64,000 nt of DNA from Rehmannia glutinosa (Eukaryota > Streptophyta > Magnoliopsida > Lamiales > Orobanchaceae). How positions within the stretch are numbered: position 1 is the stretch's first letter; each line of letters starts with the position of its first letter. The notes under the pieces are model-generated. The model had not been told where the DNA came from, ran no database searches, and saw only the letters and a program-made list of their open reading frames with translations. The translations under genes were made by a program, and so were the position numbers. Positions 44,965 to 56,836 of the stretch are shown here, piece by piece. Where the stretch lies: NCBI GenBank assembly GCA_016081115.2, contig CM071936.1:79027262-79091261 (forward strand). Direction: 5' to 3'.

Positions 44965-45518
44965 TATTCGTTTAACAATGATATTTTTTTAACATAATGT
45001 TTATATGATGTACAGGTTCTGAAGAATGTTTGGGTGTTTGTGATGTAGAGAATGGTTGGTACAGGGGATTGTGTTCTGGCTGGATTGTTTGAATGTTACA
45101 AAAAACAATTTGAATATTTTAGGCAAGTATTAGTAGTTATGTCTAAATGTATTATCATGTAATGTAAAAAGTATTAGTACTGCTTTTAGTAGTTTTGTGT
45201 AAATGTATGAAAAGATGGTTGGTACAAGGGATTATTAGAAGTACAACTAAGGAATTAGTATTGAAACTTGAAAATATATGTATGGTTTTCATGTGTTTGT
45301 CTTGAATTTGTTTTTCCGTATAAATGTATTAGTTGCTGAAAAGAAAAGTATTAGATGTGAAACATAAAAGTATTAACATAAACGAGTAATGTTTTTATGC
45401 AGACTTCTTGATGAGGGCTGTTTTACAAGCAGTTGCAAGTATTATAGGTTCAGGTATGTGTTTTACAATGCATTAAGTCAAATGAATAAACAATCCCAGT
45501 ACAATAAACATGAGATAT
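44965..45518. other. Intergenic stretch between convergent MULE genes (right arm)
   Basis: Counterpart of 10,581-11,105. AT-rich with GTATTAG units. No ORF or other signal seen. Confidence 0.55.
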
Positions 45519-46063
45519 GTTAAAAAGTATCACACACAAATAACAAATGTATTAGCAGATACGTTACAATGTATTAGTCCCCGGATCAAAGTGTTACAGT
45601 GTTCAATAACAAATAATTCCTGAACAATAAACAAGAGATAAGTTAAAACATATCACACACAAATAAGAAATGTATCAACAGATACGTTACAATGTATTAG
45701 TCCCCTGATCAAAGTATTACAGTGTTCAATAACAAATAATTCCTGAACAATAAACAAGAGATAAGTTAAAAAGTCTCACACACAAATAAGAAATGTATCA
45801 GCAGATACGTTACAATGTATTAGTCCCCTGATCAAGTATTACAGTGTTCAATAACAAATAATCCCTGAACAATAAACAAGAGATAAGTTAAAAAGTATCA
45901 CACACAAATAAGAAATGTATCAGCAGATACATTGAAAAGTATTAGTCCCCTGATCAAGCATTACAGTGTCCAATAACAAATAATCCCTGAACAATTAAAC
46001 TGAGATATGTTAAAAAGTGTCACACACAAATGACAAATGTATCAGCAGATAAGTTACAATGTA
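45519..46063. repeat. About 122-bp tandem array, right arm
   Basis: Inverted counterpart of 10,001-10,580. Units recur around AAGTATCACACACAAATAA, AAATGTATCAGCAGATAC and TATTAGTCCCCTGATCAA. Four full units and a partial one. Confidence 0.88.
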
Positions 46064-46109
46064 TTACCAGAGATTAGAGTACAAATAATCAAACATTCTA
46101 AAACACTCT

Positions 46110-49100
46110 CTACTGATATATTCTAAAACAGGTCTAGGATTAGGAGTTTTGGACCCGAACTCCCTTGATGTGTTTGTGTTTGATTTGTCAACACTCTTCT
46201 TTTTCTTGTTTTTTTCAAAATGCCCTTTCGCTCTTTGTTTTCTGCCCTTTGTAACTGAACAAGTAAGATCTAGGATACTAGTAGAACAACTGGAAATCTT
46301 AGTTTCAGCTATAGAATTCATTGTAGCAGCCATCAATTCATCAATTGCCATAGAATCCCGGTTATAACCATCTTCAAGGATTCTTCTTGCTTCCTCATTT
46401 TCTTGGCATTTCAATACCAGCTTATAATACTTTTGCGCGCCATTTCATGACGCCAATGGATGCAATCCTTAGGCACATTACTCACCCAATTCCTCTATCT
46501 AATCTATCCCATAAGTCCTTTTTGCAAACTTTGTCCACCTTCTTTTGATATAACATTTTTGTATTTCAGTCACCGAATTCACGTGAAGGACCCGAATCGA
46601 ATGACAACACAAGAAACCACATTCCTCAAATCTCTTGCAAGAGCAACTTATCAATTTAGTTGCGTAAGACAAAATGTCACCGTATGTGAACCAACTCCAT
46701 CATCATTCGATACAAAGATAAAACATAATGTCGCTCTCAAAATGTAACATTGTACAAGAAGTGGAAATTGACTTCAAAAATTCATCTTCAAAATCTTTAA
46801 AAGTGTCAATGTGTATACCTCAGAAGCATGCTTCAATAGTCCAGTCAATGGCAATACAGATGTAGGAGCCGCCCTTGAACACTGAAATTCATCCTTTGCT
46901 TCATTGCTCCTCCAGCGTTTAATTGTTTCCTTGAAAATCCCATAAAAGTCAGTCAAACTGGTTGTTTTCTTCGCATTAAATCCAATGGCATAGTTTGTAC
47001 TTTCACTTCGCTGTGGTGATAACATTCCAGCTGAGAAAAAGTCTTTGTTAAATGTTGTACACCACTTCTCTGTTAAATCGAATAACCTCTTAAACCATGG
47101 ATGGCTTTCTAACCCATTTCTTGTAATCATTTTATCCCAACAAATGATCCGAATTTCGCATTTCAGTTGTGCACCCCGATAAACACTTGGTAAATGCATC
47201 ATTGAAGCATTTGTCGCCTTTCAACCTCCCAAACCGGCTTACAGCATTTTGGTAGAGGTGCCATAAGCATAACCTATGTCGCGTTCCTGGGAAAACCTTC
47301 ACAAAAAAAAAAAAAAAATTAAAAGTATTATATATAACAACTGAATGTATTAGTATTAAGAAAGCAAAGTATTACATATAAATAGAAAAGTGTATTTTTG
47401 AATATAAACTGAAGTGCAGTGCAGTTTTTAAGACAGAGCACCGATTGAAGATACACACGACATTGAAAAGTATTACACACGACATTGTAATGTATTACCA
47501 TTAACAAAGAAAAGTATTACACATTAACTGAAGTGCAAATTGTACTGTATTTTTTTTACCTTTTGAACTGAATTTCCAATTGCTAGATCTTGATCAGTGA
47601 AGATTGATATAGGGCATTGATTTTCCATTGATTTTTTAAAAACTTCAAAAAGCCAATCGAATGATTCAGTTTTTTCATCCTCTATGAAGGCACAACCAAA
47701 CATCACGTTCTTCCAATTATTATTAATCCCAAAAAAAGGGGCACAAATCAAATTATACCGATTTGTTCGATATGTCGTATCAAATACAACAACATCACCG
47801 TATATCTTATAATCCTCATTCATCATTGAGTCCCTCCAAAACAGATTACACAATCTTCCCATATCATCTAATTTAACTCTGAAAAAGAAGTCTTGATCTT
47901 CAGCATCTTGTTGGTACAACATGCCAATCAGCGTTTGTGCATCGCCCGCCTCAATTCCATTCATTTTGAAACGATTCACAAAATTCAAGTGGTCCTTCAT
48001 TGTATGACCAATGTATTCTTCACCCCCTGCATCTTGCGCCATGTATCGGAAAGATTCAATGGCTCTCATTCCAGAAGAAATCATCTCCCCAATAGCATTA
48101 GCCTTTTCAGTGGTAATCACCCTTTCAGAACGATGCAAATGACTCCACTCTTTTCTAGTGAGTTCATGGTTGTGCAACATACTATTGTCAACAATTTCAT
48201 AAACACCATCACTGTTCAATTTTGTCCTCAATGATGCCCTACACCCTGTTCGTGTATTATAAAATTTTTTCTTTTTTTTCTCAATGGTGTTTTTGGATCT
48301 TGTAGATCCTTCGTAGGAACATACAAAAAATATTTCCATCACAACACCAACATCATTGCATCTCGTAGTTGTTTTACGAATATTAAATCCAAGCTGTCGA
48401 GCAAGATTGCGATACAGTGTATATATTTCTTCAACACTATTCCTCTTCATACCAATAAGACAACCAGTCAAGTCTTCTGTTATATTTAATAGAAGAAAAT
48501 AATCATTAGGGAAGGAATGTATTAGTTGTTACACTGCAATGTATTAGTTGTTACATAGAAATGTATTAGTTGTTACATTGCAATGTATTAGTTGTTATAT
48601 CAGACTTTTTACCTTCAGCAGTTGTTGGAATAATGTTGTCCCCCTGGTCTGTGTCATTATTCCCTTTTTCATGATCATCACTGGAATCTGTTAGTGTTAT
48701 TACACCTAAAAGTAATATAAGTTAGGAACAACTAAGAAATAACACAGATTTATTTCTTATCCACAAATTTAAGCCATTTAATAATAAAACGGAGACTTTA
48801 CATGAACCTGTAAAGTCTGATACATTTATTTGATACATTTAATACATTAGAATGCAATGTGTTATACTTATGACCAAATTTAAGCCATTTAATTATAAAA
48901 CAGGAGACTTACACGAAAGTGTAAAGTCTGATACATTTATTTGATACATGTAATACATTAGAATGCAATGTGTAATACTCATGACCAAATTTAAGGTTTT
49001 TAATTATAAAACAGGAGACTTACACGATGGTAAAAAGTCTGATACATTTTTCTAATACAGTTAATACATTAAAATGCAATGTCTAATACTAATACACAAA

Positions 49101-49282
49101 TTTAAGCTTTTTAATTATAAAACAGGGGGATTTCAACCCAGCTGTAAACTCTAATACGTCTAATACATTTTTCTAATACAACTAATACATTCGAATGCGA
49201 TGTGTAATACTTTTTAAAACAATCAAATTAAAAATACACGACATTCACCTCTGTCATTCTTCAAGTTGTCTCCAGCCTCCAT
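46110..49282 (-). pseudogene. MULE transposase, FAR1 type (right arm, fuller copy)
   Basis: Exon model on the minus strand: 49,282-49,249 (MEAGDNLKNDR), 48,705-48,613 (acidic), 48,476-47,560, then 47,296 to about 46,110, with GT/AG borders and matching phases for the first four. Exon 3 has the FAR1 DNA-binding zinc motif (FVCSYEG, TGCRASLR, HNHEL) and the MULE domain, with a first catalytic Asp in FDTTYRTN and a second in IFTDQD. Exon 4 has RLCLWHLYQN (C-x2-H), Glu in RSESTN, and a SWIM finger CSCKRFEECGFLCCH. Exons 1-3 look open. Exon 4 has frameshifts (near 47,160 and 46,780) and stops, so the gene is dead. It would have bound and cut the element's ends. Confidence 0.9.
48766..49213. repeat. 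About 110-bp tandem array in intron 1 of the right transposase gene
   Basis: Four units starting near 48,766, 48,878, 48,984 and 49,096. Each begins AAATTTAAGCCATTTAAT (or a variant), then ATAAAACAGGAGACTT, a Y/R stretch with GTAAAGTCTGATACATTT, and TAATACATTAGAATGCAATG. It lies entirely between the exon 1 donor (49,248-49,247) and the exon 2 acceptor (48,707-48,706). Confidence 0.82.
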
Positions 49283-50197
49283 TGTCTCACCTTCTTAAGC
49301 TTTTTGCCCAATGTAGATTTTACTACTAAGTAGCTGCAATGTAAACACAAAGTAATACGTATTAGGCTCGACACAAACAAATAGATTGATGGTTGTGCAA
49401 CAGGGGTGATGGTCGACGGAGGTGGTGGTGCCAATTTGCAGAGATGGCGGAAGAGAGAAATATCACATATTGTAGGTGCGTACAGGTTGGTGCGCCGTGA
49501 TGTGGTGTTTTTTACGTCCCCTTCATGTTGTTTTTCGCCGCCGTGTGGTGTGTTTTAAGGGGGATGTGGCTCGCGGCGCGGTGGTTGTGTCGAAGGAGGA
49601 AGGAGTCGGGATTAGGACTCCAAATCGCGAGAATGTCTCGACGGGGCGTGTTTCATTTTTTTTTTTCTTTTTTGCGGATCCAGGTACCGAAATGGATAGG
49701 ATAGTTTGACTCGTCTAACGGATCTAGATCTGTTAGACGGTCTGACAGGAGACTAGCTCAAACATAAAAAACATGGAAACAACCAGCAAGCAATATAGAA
49801 ACAAACCAGAATCTATATAGAAAACACCATATGAGCAAAAAGTGTTAAAAATAGGTAAAAATGGTATTTAAACATCAAAAACCACATGGAAACAACAAAG
49901 AAACATCAGAACAACATTAAAAACGGTATGGAAACAACCCAGAAAAAACGTAAAAAATATTAAAAACATCACATGAATAAAAAGAGCTTAAAAATAGGTA
50001 AACATTATATTTACACATTGAACACTACATGGAAACAACAAAAAAACATTAAAAATATTATAAAACAACACCAAAACAATAGAAACAATGTACAAAATAA
50101 TACAGGAATAAAAAATAACATAAAAAATAGGTAAAAGTTGTTTTGAAACATCGAAACAACAAAGAAACAACATAGAAACAAATTTAAAAAACATCAA

Positions 50198-50235
<38 letters not shown>

Positions 50236-50430
50236 GATAAAGCAATACAAGAACAAAAAAAAAACGAAAAAAATAATGGAGCGTAAAAAAAGAAAAAAAT
50301 AGGTACAAAAGTGATAGGAGTGTATTTTGTGGTATGTTTACCAAAAAGATTGTATTTTATGTAATTTCCCCAAACATTTAATATGTGCAAATGGGATATG
50401 TTAGGGCAATTTTCCTGTAACTCTTTGGCA
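49283..50430. other. Outer flank of the right MULE copy, 5' of the transposase
   Basis: No gene. From 49,283 to 49,700 is transposase leader and promoter sequence. A near-perfect 28-nt palindrome lies at 49,712-49,739. From 49,750 to 50,340 degenerate copies of ACATGGAAACAACA and GGTAAAA dominate. At 50,345-50,420 the minus strand reads GGAAAATTGCCCTAACATA, then GGGGAAATTACATAAAATAC, which resembles Mutator-type terminal sequence and may mark the outer end. I cannot show a 9-bp target duplication or a matching terminal repeat. Confidence 0.35.
50202..50230. repeat. (AT)n microsatellite
   Basis: About 14 uninterrupted AT dinucleotides. Confidence 0.9.
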
Positions 50431-51073
50431 GAGGAAATAAATTGAATAAAAGTGGCATGAATTTGTGGACCACTCTAGTCAACAGTTCAAGTCTTGAATA
50501 GAATCCAAGTTGCACGGGTTATTACTTAAAATGATGAAAAGAATTTTCAGATCACACTCTTCAGCCATTAATGCCACTTAATAAAGTGTAGTATAGTCAA
50601 CTCTTTCATATTCTTTAATCCTGATGAATTTGAAAAATTGGCATAGATCCAAGGGTCTTTGCGTCACACCCTTTACTATTCATGCCTTGAATATTGCAAC
50701 CATTTACAAAAAAAACAAAAACAAAAAAATCCAGTAAAGTTTATACATAAACACCTTTTAAAAAATATAAATGAAAGGAGAAAGAGAGAGGGAGAGAGTA
50801 GTACTCCCTTTCTCTATTATCATGGGTGTATAGTTGGAGTAACACATCTGATAAGGATCATATTACAAAATCAAAACATCAATTGTAGCATTACAAGGAA
50901 AGAGCCATTAGCAACAATCAAGGCTCATCATTGATTCAATGATATCTCATCATTATCAATTTAACATTATTAGAATTATAGCCGTTCCATCTTTGTGTAT
51001 AAATAATAATGTACACCATTGATATTAATAGTATTTAAGCCTTTCTTTATATTTTTTGAGCCAATTATTTCTT
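50431..51073 (+). other. Possible 5' LTR region of element E; boundaries unclear
   Basis: No ORF. The stretch just before the PBS has a TATA-like GTATAAATAATA at 50,998-51,009 and a T-rich end, as expected for U3-R-U5 of a small copia LTR. No second LTR is present to define the borders. The part before about 50,880 is not recognised. Confidence 0.35.
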
Positions 51074-51107
51074 TATGGTATCAAAGCCATCCTCTTCAAA
51101 CTCAATC

Positions 51108-51920
51108 ATGGTTTTTGAAGAACCCAAATTATCTACCCAATCATTCCATCAATGCTCTAGCCTAGTTTCTATCAAACTATCTGTTACAAATTTTCTTCTT
51201 TGGACATCCCAAATATTCCCATTGATTCGTAGCCTTGGATTAGAGCATCATATCAACAATTTTCAAAAACCAACAGATGAGGTTACTGATTCTGCTGGAA
51301 AGAAAATCAAAAATCCAGAATTTGATACTTGGATCAATAATGATGGTCATCTTGTCTCATGGCTGGTAGGAAATATGAATGAAGAAGTTCTTAGCATAAT
51401 TTATGGTGGCGATACAACTTATGAAATCTGGACAACTATTCAAGAAAAGATATTGCCCGAAACTGAAGACAATGAAGCCCAACTGAAGAACAACTTATAT
51501 GCTTTATCCCAAGAGACATCTTCCCTCGATAAATATCTTCGAAAATTCAAAGAAATCTGTGACAAGCTTGCTGCTATTGGAAAGCCTGTCTCAGATGTTG
51601 ACAAATTTTGGATAGTCTCAAAAGGACTTGCATCCAAATATAAGGAATTTCGAATTGCCGTTTTATCTAAACCCTCATTTCCTTCATATAATCAATTTAT
51701 TATGTCTCTAAAAAATTTTGAACAGGTTTATCTCGTAGAAGAACAACATCAACAACAGTCCATTGATCATAGTCAAGCATTCTTCGGACAAAGAGGTAGA
51801 GGAAGAAATCATCGGAGAGAAAGAGGCAATTTTAAAGGAAGGGGCTCAAACTACTCCAATCGAAATCACTTGCAAAAAAATCAATATCAGTCTCGACAAA
51901 GCAACGATGGAAACAACTAG
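51108..51920 (+). pseudogene. gag of element E
   Basis: Likely start MVFEEPKLSTQS at 51,108; an upstream in-frame ATG at 51,075 overlaps the PBS. The domain is copia UBN2-type gag (LLWTSQIFPLIRSLGLEHHI, LVSWLVGNMNEEVLSIIYG, SLDKYLRKFKEICDKLAAIG). An Arg/Gly-rich stretch (GQRGRGRNHRRERGNFKGRG) precedes what should be the zinc knuckle. Only the first half, CQIC, is readable near 51,966, after a stop and frame change; the His and last Cys are lost to a small deletion. Otherwise open for about 270 codons. Confidence 0.82.
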
Positions 51921-51974
51921 ACATGGCAATAGAACAAACAAAACTCAAATCGAATTGCTTGCCAAATTTGTGGT

Positions 51975-53078
51975 ATGATTATAGGTATGATTATGCTACT
52001 GAAGAAGAAAAATACCCAAGAAGCCTTGGCAGCCCTGTCACTCAATAATGGTGATGATAAAAAATTCTATGCCGACTCCGGAGCTACTTCTCACATGATC
52101 AACAAAGGAGGTAATTTAAATTTTTTGAAACCATATTTTGGTAACCACTCTATATTAGTTGGTAATGGGCAAGCTCTACCTATTACCCATACAGGAAAAG
52201 CTTCTCTTAAAACCCCGAATGGTAAGCTTGAATTAAATAATGTCTTAGTGGTGCCAAAAATACAAAAGAATTTACTTTCTGTGAGCCAACTTATTGATGA
52301 TAATTCTTGTACTTTTGAGTTTAACTCTAATGGTTTTGTTATTAAGGATCAGAAGCAACAGATTCTGGCCAAAGGATGTAGGAGAGGAAACTTATATCCA
52401 CTCGATGAAGAAAAATATGAAGCTTTTATTGTTGTTCAAACTCCAAAGGCATCATCAGAAATATGGCATGCACGATTAGGCCACCCGAATTTTAAATTAT
52501 TGCAAAATCCAGAAAATAAAGAAATTCTCAATATTTCAAAATGGTTGAGAAAAGATATTCTATGTACTAGTTGTCAATTGGGAAAACGTTGTAAGCTCTC
52601 TTTCCATAATTCAACATCTGTTTCAAGATTTCCTTTAGAAAAAATTCATAGTGATTTATGGGGACCTGCTCCAATTCAATCTGCTCCTTTAAAAAATAAA
52701 TTTGACTTCTTTGATTGTTTTCTAAAATTTCAAGCTTTGGTTGAGAATTATTTTGACAGGAAAATAAAATTTTTTCAATGCGATGGAGGTGGAGAATTTA
52801 TTTCATCCAAGTTCACTAATCATTTGGCTAGTTGTGGAATTACCCAACAAATTTCTTGCCCTTGTACACCTGAGCAGAATGGGCTTGCTGAACGCAAGCA
52901 ACGACATATTGTTGAAACTGGTTTGACTTTGTTATTTCATAGCAACATGCCTCTAAAACACTGGGTAGATGCATTTTTAACAGCTGTATACTTAATCAAT
53001 AGACTGCCTATCTCTTCTGCTGGTAAGGAAACTCCATATTTTAATATTTTTGGTAAGAATGTTGATTACTCTGGTTTA
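51975..53078 (+). pseudogene. Protease and integrase part of element E
   Basis: The protease motif FYADSGATSHM (about 52,065-52,100) is intact with DSG. GAG-pre-integrase includes IWHARLGHPNFKLLQ. In the integrase, the first Asp is in KIHSDLWGPAP, the second in FQCDGGGEF, and the Glu in NGLAERKQRH. About 21 residues usually found between the first Asp and the SDFFDCF-like helix (the strand carrying VDDYSRFTW in relatives) are missing in frame near 52,690. Sequence diverges after NVDYSGL (about 53,078). Confidence 0.82.
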
Positions 53079-53549
53079 CTCATCGACATATTTTTGGTAA
53101 GACGAGAAAGCTCAAAACTAGTGAAAACTTTATCATTAAGGTAAAACAATCCATTGTACAATAAAATAGTATGTGAAAAATTTGGATAAAAAGCCTCTTT
53201 CCCACATGCAAAAGGGAAACAACCAACTCATGGGAAAATGACATCTCCTCTATACAATTGTAATTGCCAAAAAAAAAGGTTGATAAATTCAAGTAGCGGA
53301 CAGTTACCATCAAAAGTGATGTGTGACAAGAGTCCCAACAACAAAAATGACCACCACAATACACTAAACTTGGTGCTATTCCGCACCTTTAATGACATAT
53401 AATTTGTGCTGTCAACAGATAACTAGGAGAGCAAGAACATGCATAAAAGTGTGTACAATGTGCAAATTGAGAGGCAACTACCTTAACACCTAGAATTAGA
53501 ATGTAGTTTCAAAAAATAGAAACCAAAGATATCAAAAAATTGCACTTAC
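53079..53549. other. Unassigned stretch between elements E and D
   Basis: AT-rich, no supported ORF, no repeat similarity seen within the window. It may be older host or transposon DNA. Confidence 0.4.
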
Positions 53550-54324
53550 TGAAAGAATTATAGCACGTCGATATTCCAAAAGTGACACAGAGTATAGATG
53601 TGATCGTAGATGTAATCACATTCGCAATCACATGCAGCGGAATATAATAAAAAGAAACAAGACACAAGATGTAAAAATTTATCTACAAATAAACTAGCTT
53701 GTAGATGTGTCAATATGACGAAACTTTCCACTAGTGAAATCGTTTGATTCCGTATACAAAGAATACTAAAATCAACTAGTAGAAAATCAATGAAAACTCC
53801 TATCTAGATAGATCAGAACTTTGTAATACAACTCATCCAGCAATAGATGTGTATGGATTTTGTTTATTAGAATACTGAATACTATGGATGAAACCAAAGC
53901 TAACAAGAACAGTGGTAGACTGAATGTTATTGCTGGATGTAGTCAAATCCGAGATTGCATTCAATACAATAAAGTTATTTGTGCTTGAATGACTCTAAGC
54001 TCTATCAACTCTCTTGTGTCTCTGGTATATTTATTGTGTAATGAATGAGAACATCCTCCTCTCTATATATAGGCGTCCAAGACCTTCCAAAGAGTCCTAA
54101 TAAACATGGAAAGAATATATATACAAATATATGACAAGTATATCACTTATGTTAGGAAACAAGATAAATATAAAAGAGTCTTAATATATCTATACCATAT
54201 CAATATAAAATCTTTCCTAATCTAATTACAACCTGATCTTACCATAAGTTTAGAAAGGCAAAACAAATCAAAATACTATCTTTTATTTTTGGAAATTATT
54301 TGAGGCTGAAAATACGCCCTAACA
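53550..54324 (-). repeat. 3' LTR of element D
   Basis: 775 bp, plus-strand TGAAAGAATTATAG to CGCCCTAACA. Its first 390 bp match 62,952-63,340. A polypurine tract (GCAAAAAGGGGAAGAT, minus strand) adjoins at 54,325-54,340. Confidence 0.88.
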
Positions 54325-54544
54325 ATCTTCCCCTTTTTGCTTTTCTCGACAAAACACTTTTCAAGCACAAAATAATTAAAATCCCCTTGAATTGCATGTT
54401 GAGTAAAAACTGAAACAAATGTAATCATATTTTAGACCATATTTATAACTGCAGCAAAAACAACATAAGTCAAGTTTTATCAAGCGGACAAAAACAAAAA
54501 CAAATATCCCTAACTAGATAATTGTTGTAATACAGGCCAGATTA

Positions 54545-56836
54545 AAAATTATATAAATCGTCTATAGCCACACTGGTATCCGCCTGTTCCCCTTGTCCTT
54601 CAAAATCAAACCGAAGGCCTTCATCGCCTTCGACATTCCAAGTGGTTGGGGCATCAACAGAATATGGATTAACATTCTCAGGATCAACATCTTCAGAAAT
54701 AACTCCCCCTACAACATTACTTGGTCCAACAATAGATTCCTCTCCCCCTTTTTGTCCAGAAAGCGAGCTAAGGATGGTTTGCAACTGAGTGCGGAGAGTA
54801 GAAAAAGGAGCAATATGTTGCTCAGCAAAAGTCAACTGGACCTGTAAGAAAGCCACATAAATAGGAACAGATGGAATGTTAGGGGATATATTTGTCGGGA
54901 TGTGACCAACATCTGGGGCGACATCTGGAATTACATATGGAGCAGACTAAGAAGCAGGGATCTCAGAAAATGTGGGAGCATCTGTGATAGGAGTTTCAGG
55001 AGCAGGTGGTGCATCCCTTGGAAACACAAGATGAAAGTCCACAATTCTGTTCTTGGAATTCAGCAACGGATGAGAGACATGAAAGAAACCTGGAGTAGTA
55101 GTGAACCTTTCACCTTGTCTAGGTTCAAACCCTTGAGACACCAAAATTTTATAAATAGGCTGGGGAATGGAAGAGCCCAGGACTTAGACCGAGTATCAGC
55201 AAACAACGTCACCTCCTTAAAAACCAATTTTCCAAAATTGAAGGGTAAACCCTTCCCAATTTGGTACAACACCCTTGCATGAGTTTTGGTCATAATAGAA
55301 TTGTTTCATGTAGGAGACCAATTTGCACAGCAGATTTTGTGCAAAAACCCATAAAAGGATGTAAGACGGGAAAAGGAAAGTTTACGAGGATGTGCTGGCC
55401 ATTCCTTTTCAAGTCCACCAGTCAAGAATCATGTCATCTTATTATAGTCTGAGGGAACATCATCTTCTTCAAAGTCAGGCATATGAAAATACTCATTGAT
55501 CACTGTAGGATTGAAATAGTAGATCATATTCCGTACACCTTCCCATACTTGGGAGACCTCCATATAGTAATTATGGGGGACAAGTTAGCATAAAACTCAC
55601 AAACAACAGAATCACTATAAGGAAGTGTTATGTCAATAGTGGTAATCAATTTCCTTTCCTTAAAAAATCTGTTCAAGTTATATTGAGCAAAGTAATCATA
55701 ATTTCGACATTTTTCTTCAAAAAAATTGAGAGCAAGTAAAACATGAAATCTTTTAGCAGCAGAAGTAGTGTAAAAAGTCTCGTAATGAGCTCTACCTATT
55801 TCATACTCTGAGTTAGATGTGTCATCAGATTCGACCACATCTTCCACAACATTTTCCTGACCTGATTCATGTCTTCCTTGCTGAAGCATTTCATCACCAA
55901 CCTCATCAATCAATGTATCATAATCTTCCACTGGGTCTGGTTCTTTGGTAGCATCAAAATCCTCATTGCTCGGTCATCGAATTCAGACTTGGACTCAGAT
56001 TGGTCGGATATGGGCTGAGATGTGCTCATATCTACCTTAACACTTTTCTTATTTTTAGCCTTCTGAACCATCTGAGCTAGGGGCACATCATCATCACTAT
56101 CTAGGAAACCTGTAGTCTGTGGAGCCCTTGGCTCAACCACAAACTGATTGACATTGTATTTAGAGTCGCTAAAATCCACATAGCGATAGGGACTTCATCT
56201 CTCCCTATTTTTGAAGAATCCCCAATGTCTTTCTTTTGCTTTTTAGTGGACGTTTCAGGGGACGAATCAGACAACTCGAAATCTTCAAGGGAGTAACCTC
56301 TCAGACGCTTGGACCTGTGAACATTAGGATTCCCAAGAGGCCCATGCATGGTTCCAAAAATTTCAAATTCTGGGAGATTTTCAACTTCGATTTTATTGTC
56401 CTTTTCCTCTAGGAGAACGGCTGCTGGGGCTTTCTCTTGGTGTGGAATAGGGATAAGAGCATCAGGAGCAGGATTTTGAGAAGAAGAGGGATTTTTAGGA
56501 GGTGAAATATCCATACATGTTCCTGGAGGTTGCATAGTTGCAAATGCAAACCCAGATGAAGTGGCATCTTCAACAATAGCAATTATTGGCGAAGGAGGTG
56601 ATGTACTCGTCCCTAGATTTTTAGAGGGTAGAACCCCTTCCTTGGTCAGAGAAGTTTGAGGATCTCTGTCGAGGAGGAAGATCTTTGTGGTCGATGTGGT
56701 GCCATCTCCGGCGATTTCGAGCAAAGCGTGGTATCAACCATGGATTGTTCGTGAGGTTGGACTTTTCAGTTTTGAGATGAAGATGACAACTTGTTTGGGA
56801 TGCAAATAGATTTTTGATGGTGGAAACAAATCGAGC
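54545..56836 (-). pseudogene. Post-pol accessory ORF of element D
   Basis: Begins MARFVSTIKNLFASQ at 56,836. An N-terminal disordered Pro/Ser/Glu-rich region follows (PPSPIIAIVEDATSSGF, HRSKRLRGYSLEDFELSD). The folded domain at about 55,930-55,440 has AKRFHVLLALNFFEEKCRN, VVCEFYANLSP and RSPKYGKVYGI, the plant transposon-protein pattern. The C-terminal part (55,144-54,545) ends in DTSVAIDDLYNF. At least five frameshifts. It occupies the same slot as in B, supporting a lineage-wide accessory protein. Confidence 0.68.

Larger units (their letters stand above)
24046..47537. repeat. Right arm of the giant inverted repeat (MULE copy 2)
   Basis: Reverse-complement partner of 8,522-24,016. Without element B and the solo LTR it is about 7.7 kb up to the point where element A cuts the other arm. 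Right-arm MULE sequence continues beyond 47,537 through the transposase 5' exons to about 49,300 or farther, with no partner in view. It carries the uninterrupted sites for elements A and C. Confidence 0.9.
51074..53078 (+). mobile_element. Element E: 3'-truncated RE1/Tork-like copia fragment
   Basis: PBS TGGTATCAAAGCC at 51,076-51,088, followed by gag, protease and most of integrase. The homology stops at about 53,078 inside the integrase C-terminal part; reverse transcriptase, RNase H and the 3' LTR are absent. It is a different lineage from A, B and D. Confidence 0.85.

Noticed and set aside
50345..50430. Definite outer terminal inverted repeat of the MULE
   Set aside because: GGAAAATTGCCC and GGGGAAATTACATAAAA look Mutator-like, but no convincing inverted partner at the axis and no 9-bp duplication could be shown; kept only as a possibility.
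50399..51073. A complete 675-bp 5' LTR for element E starting TGTTAGGGCAA
   Set aside because: Without a second LTR or a target duplication the start cannot be fixed, and the same bases look like a MULE end.
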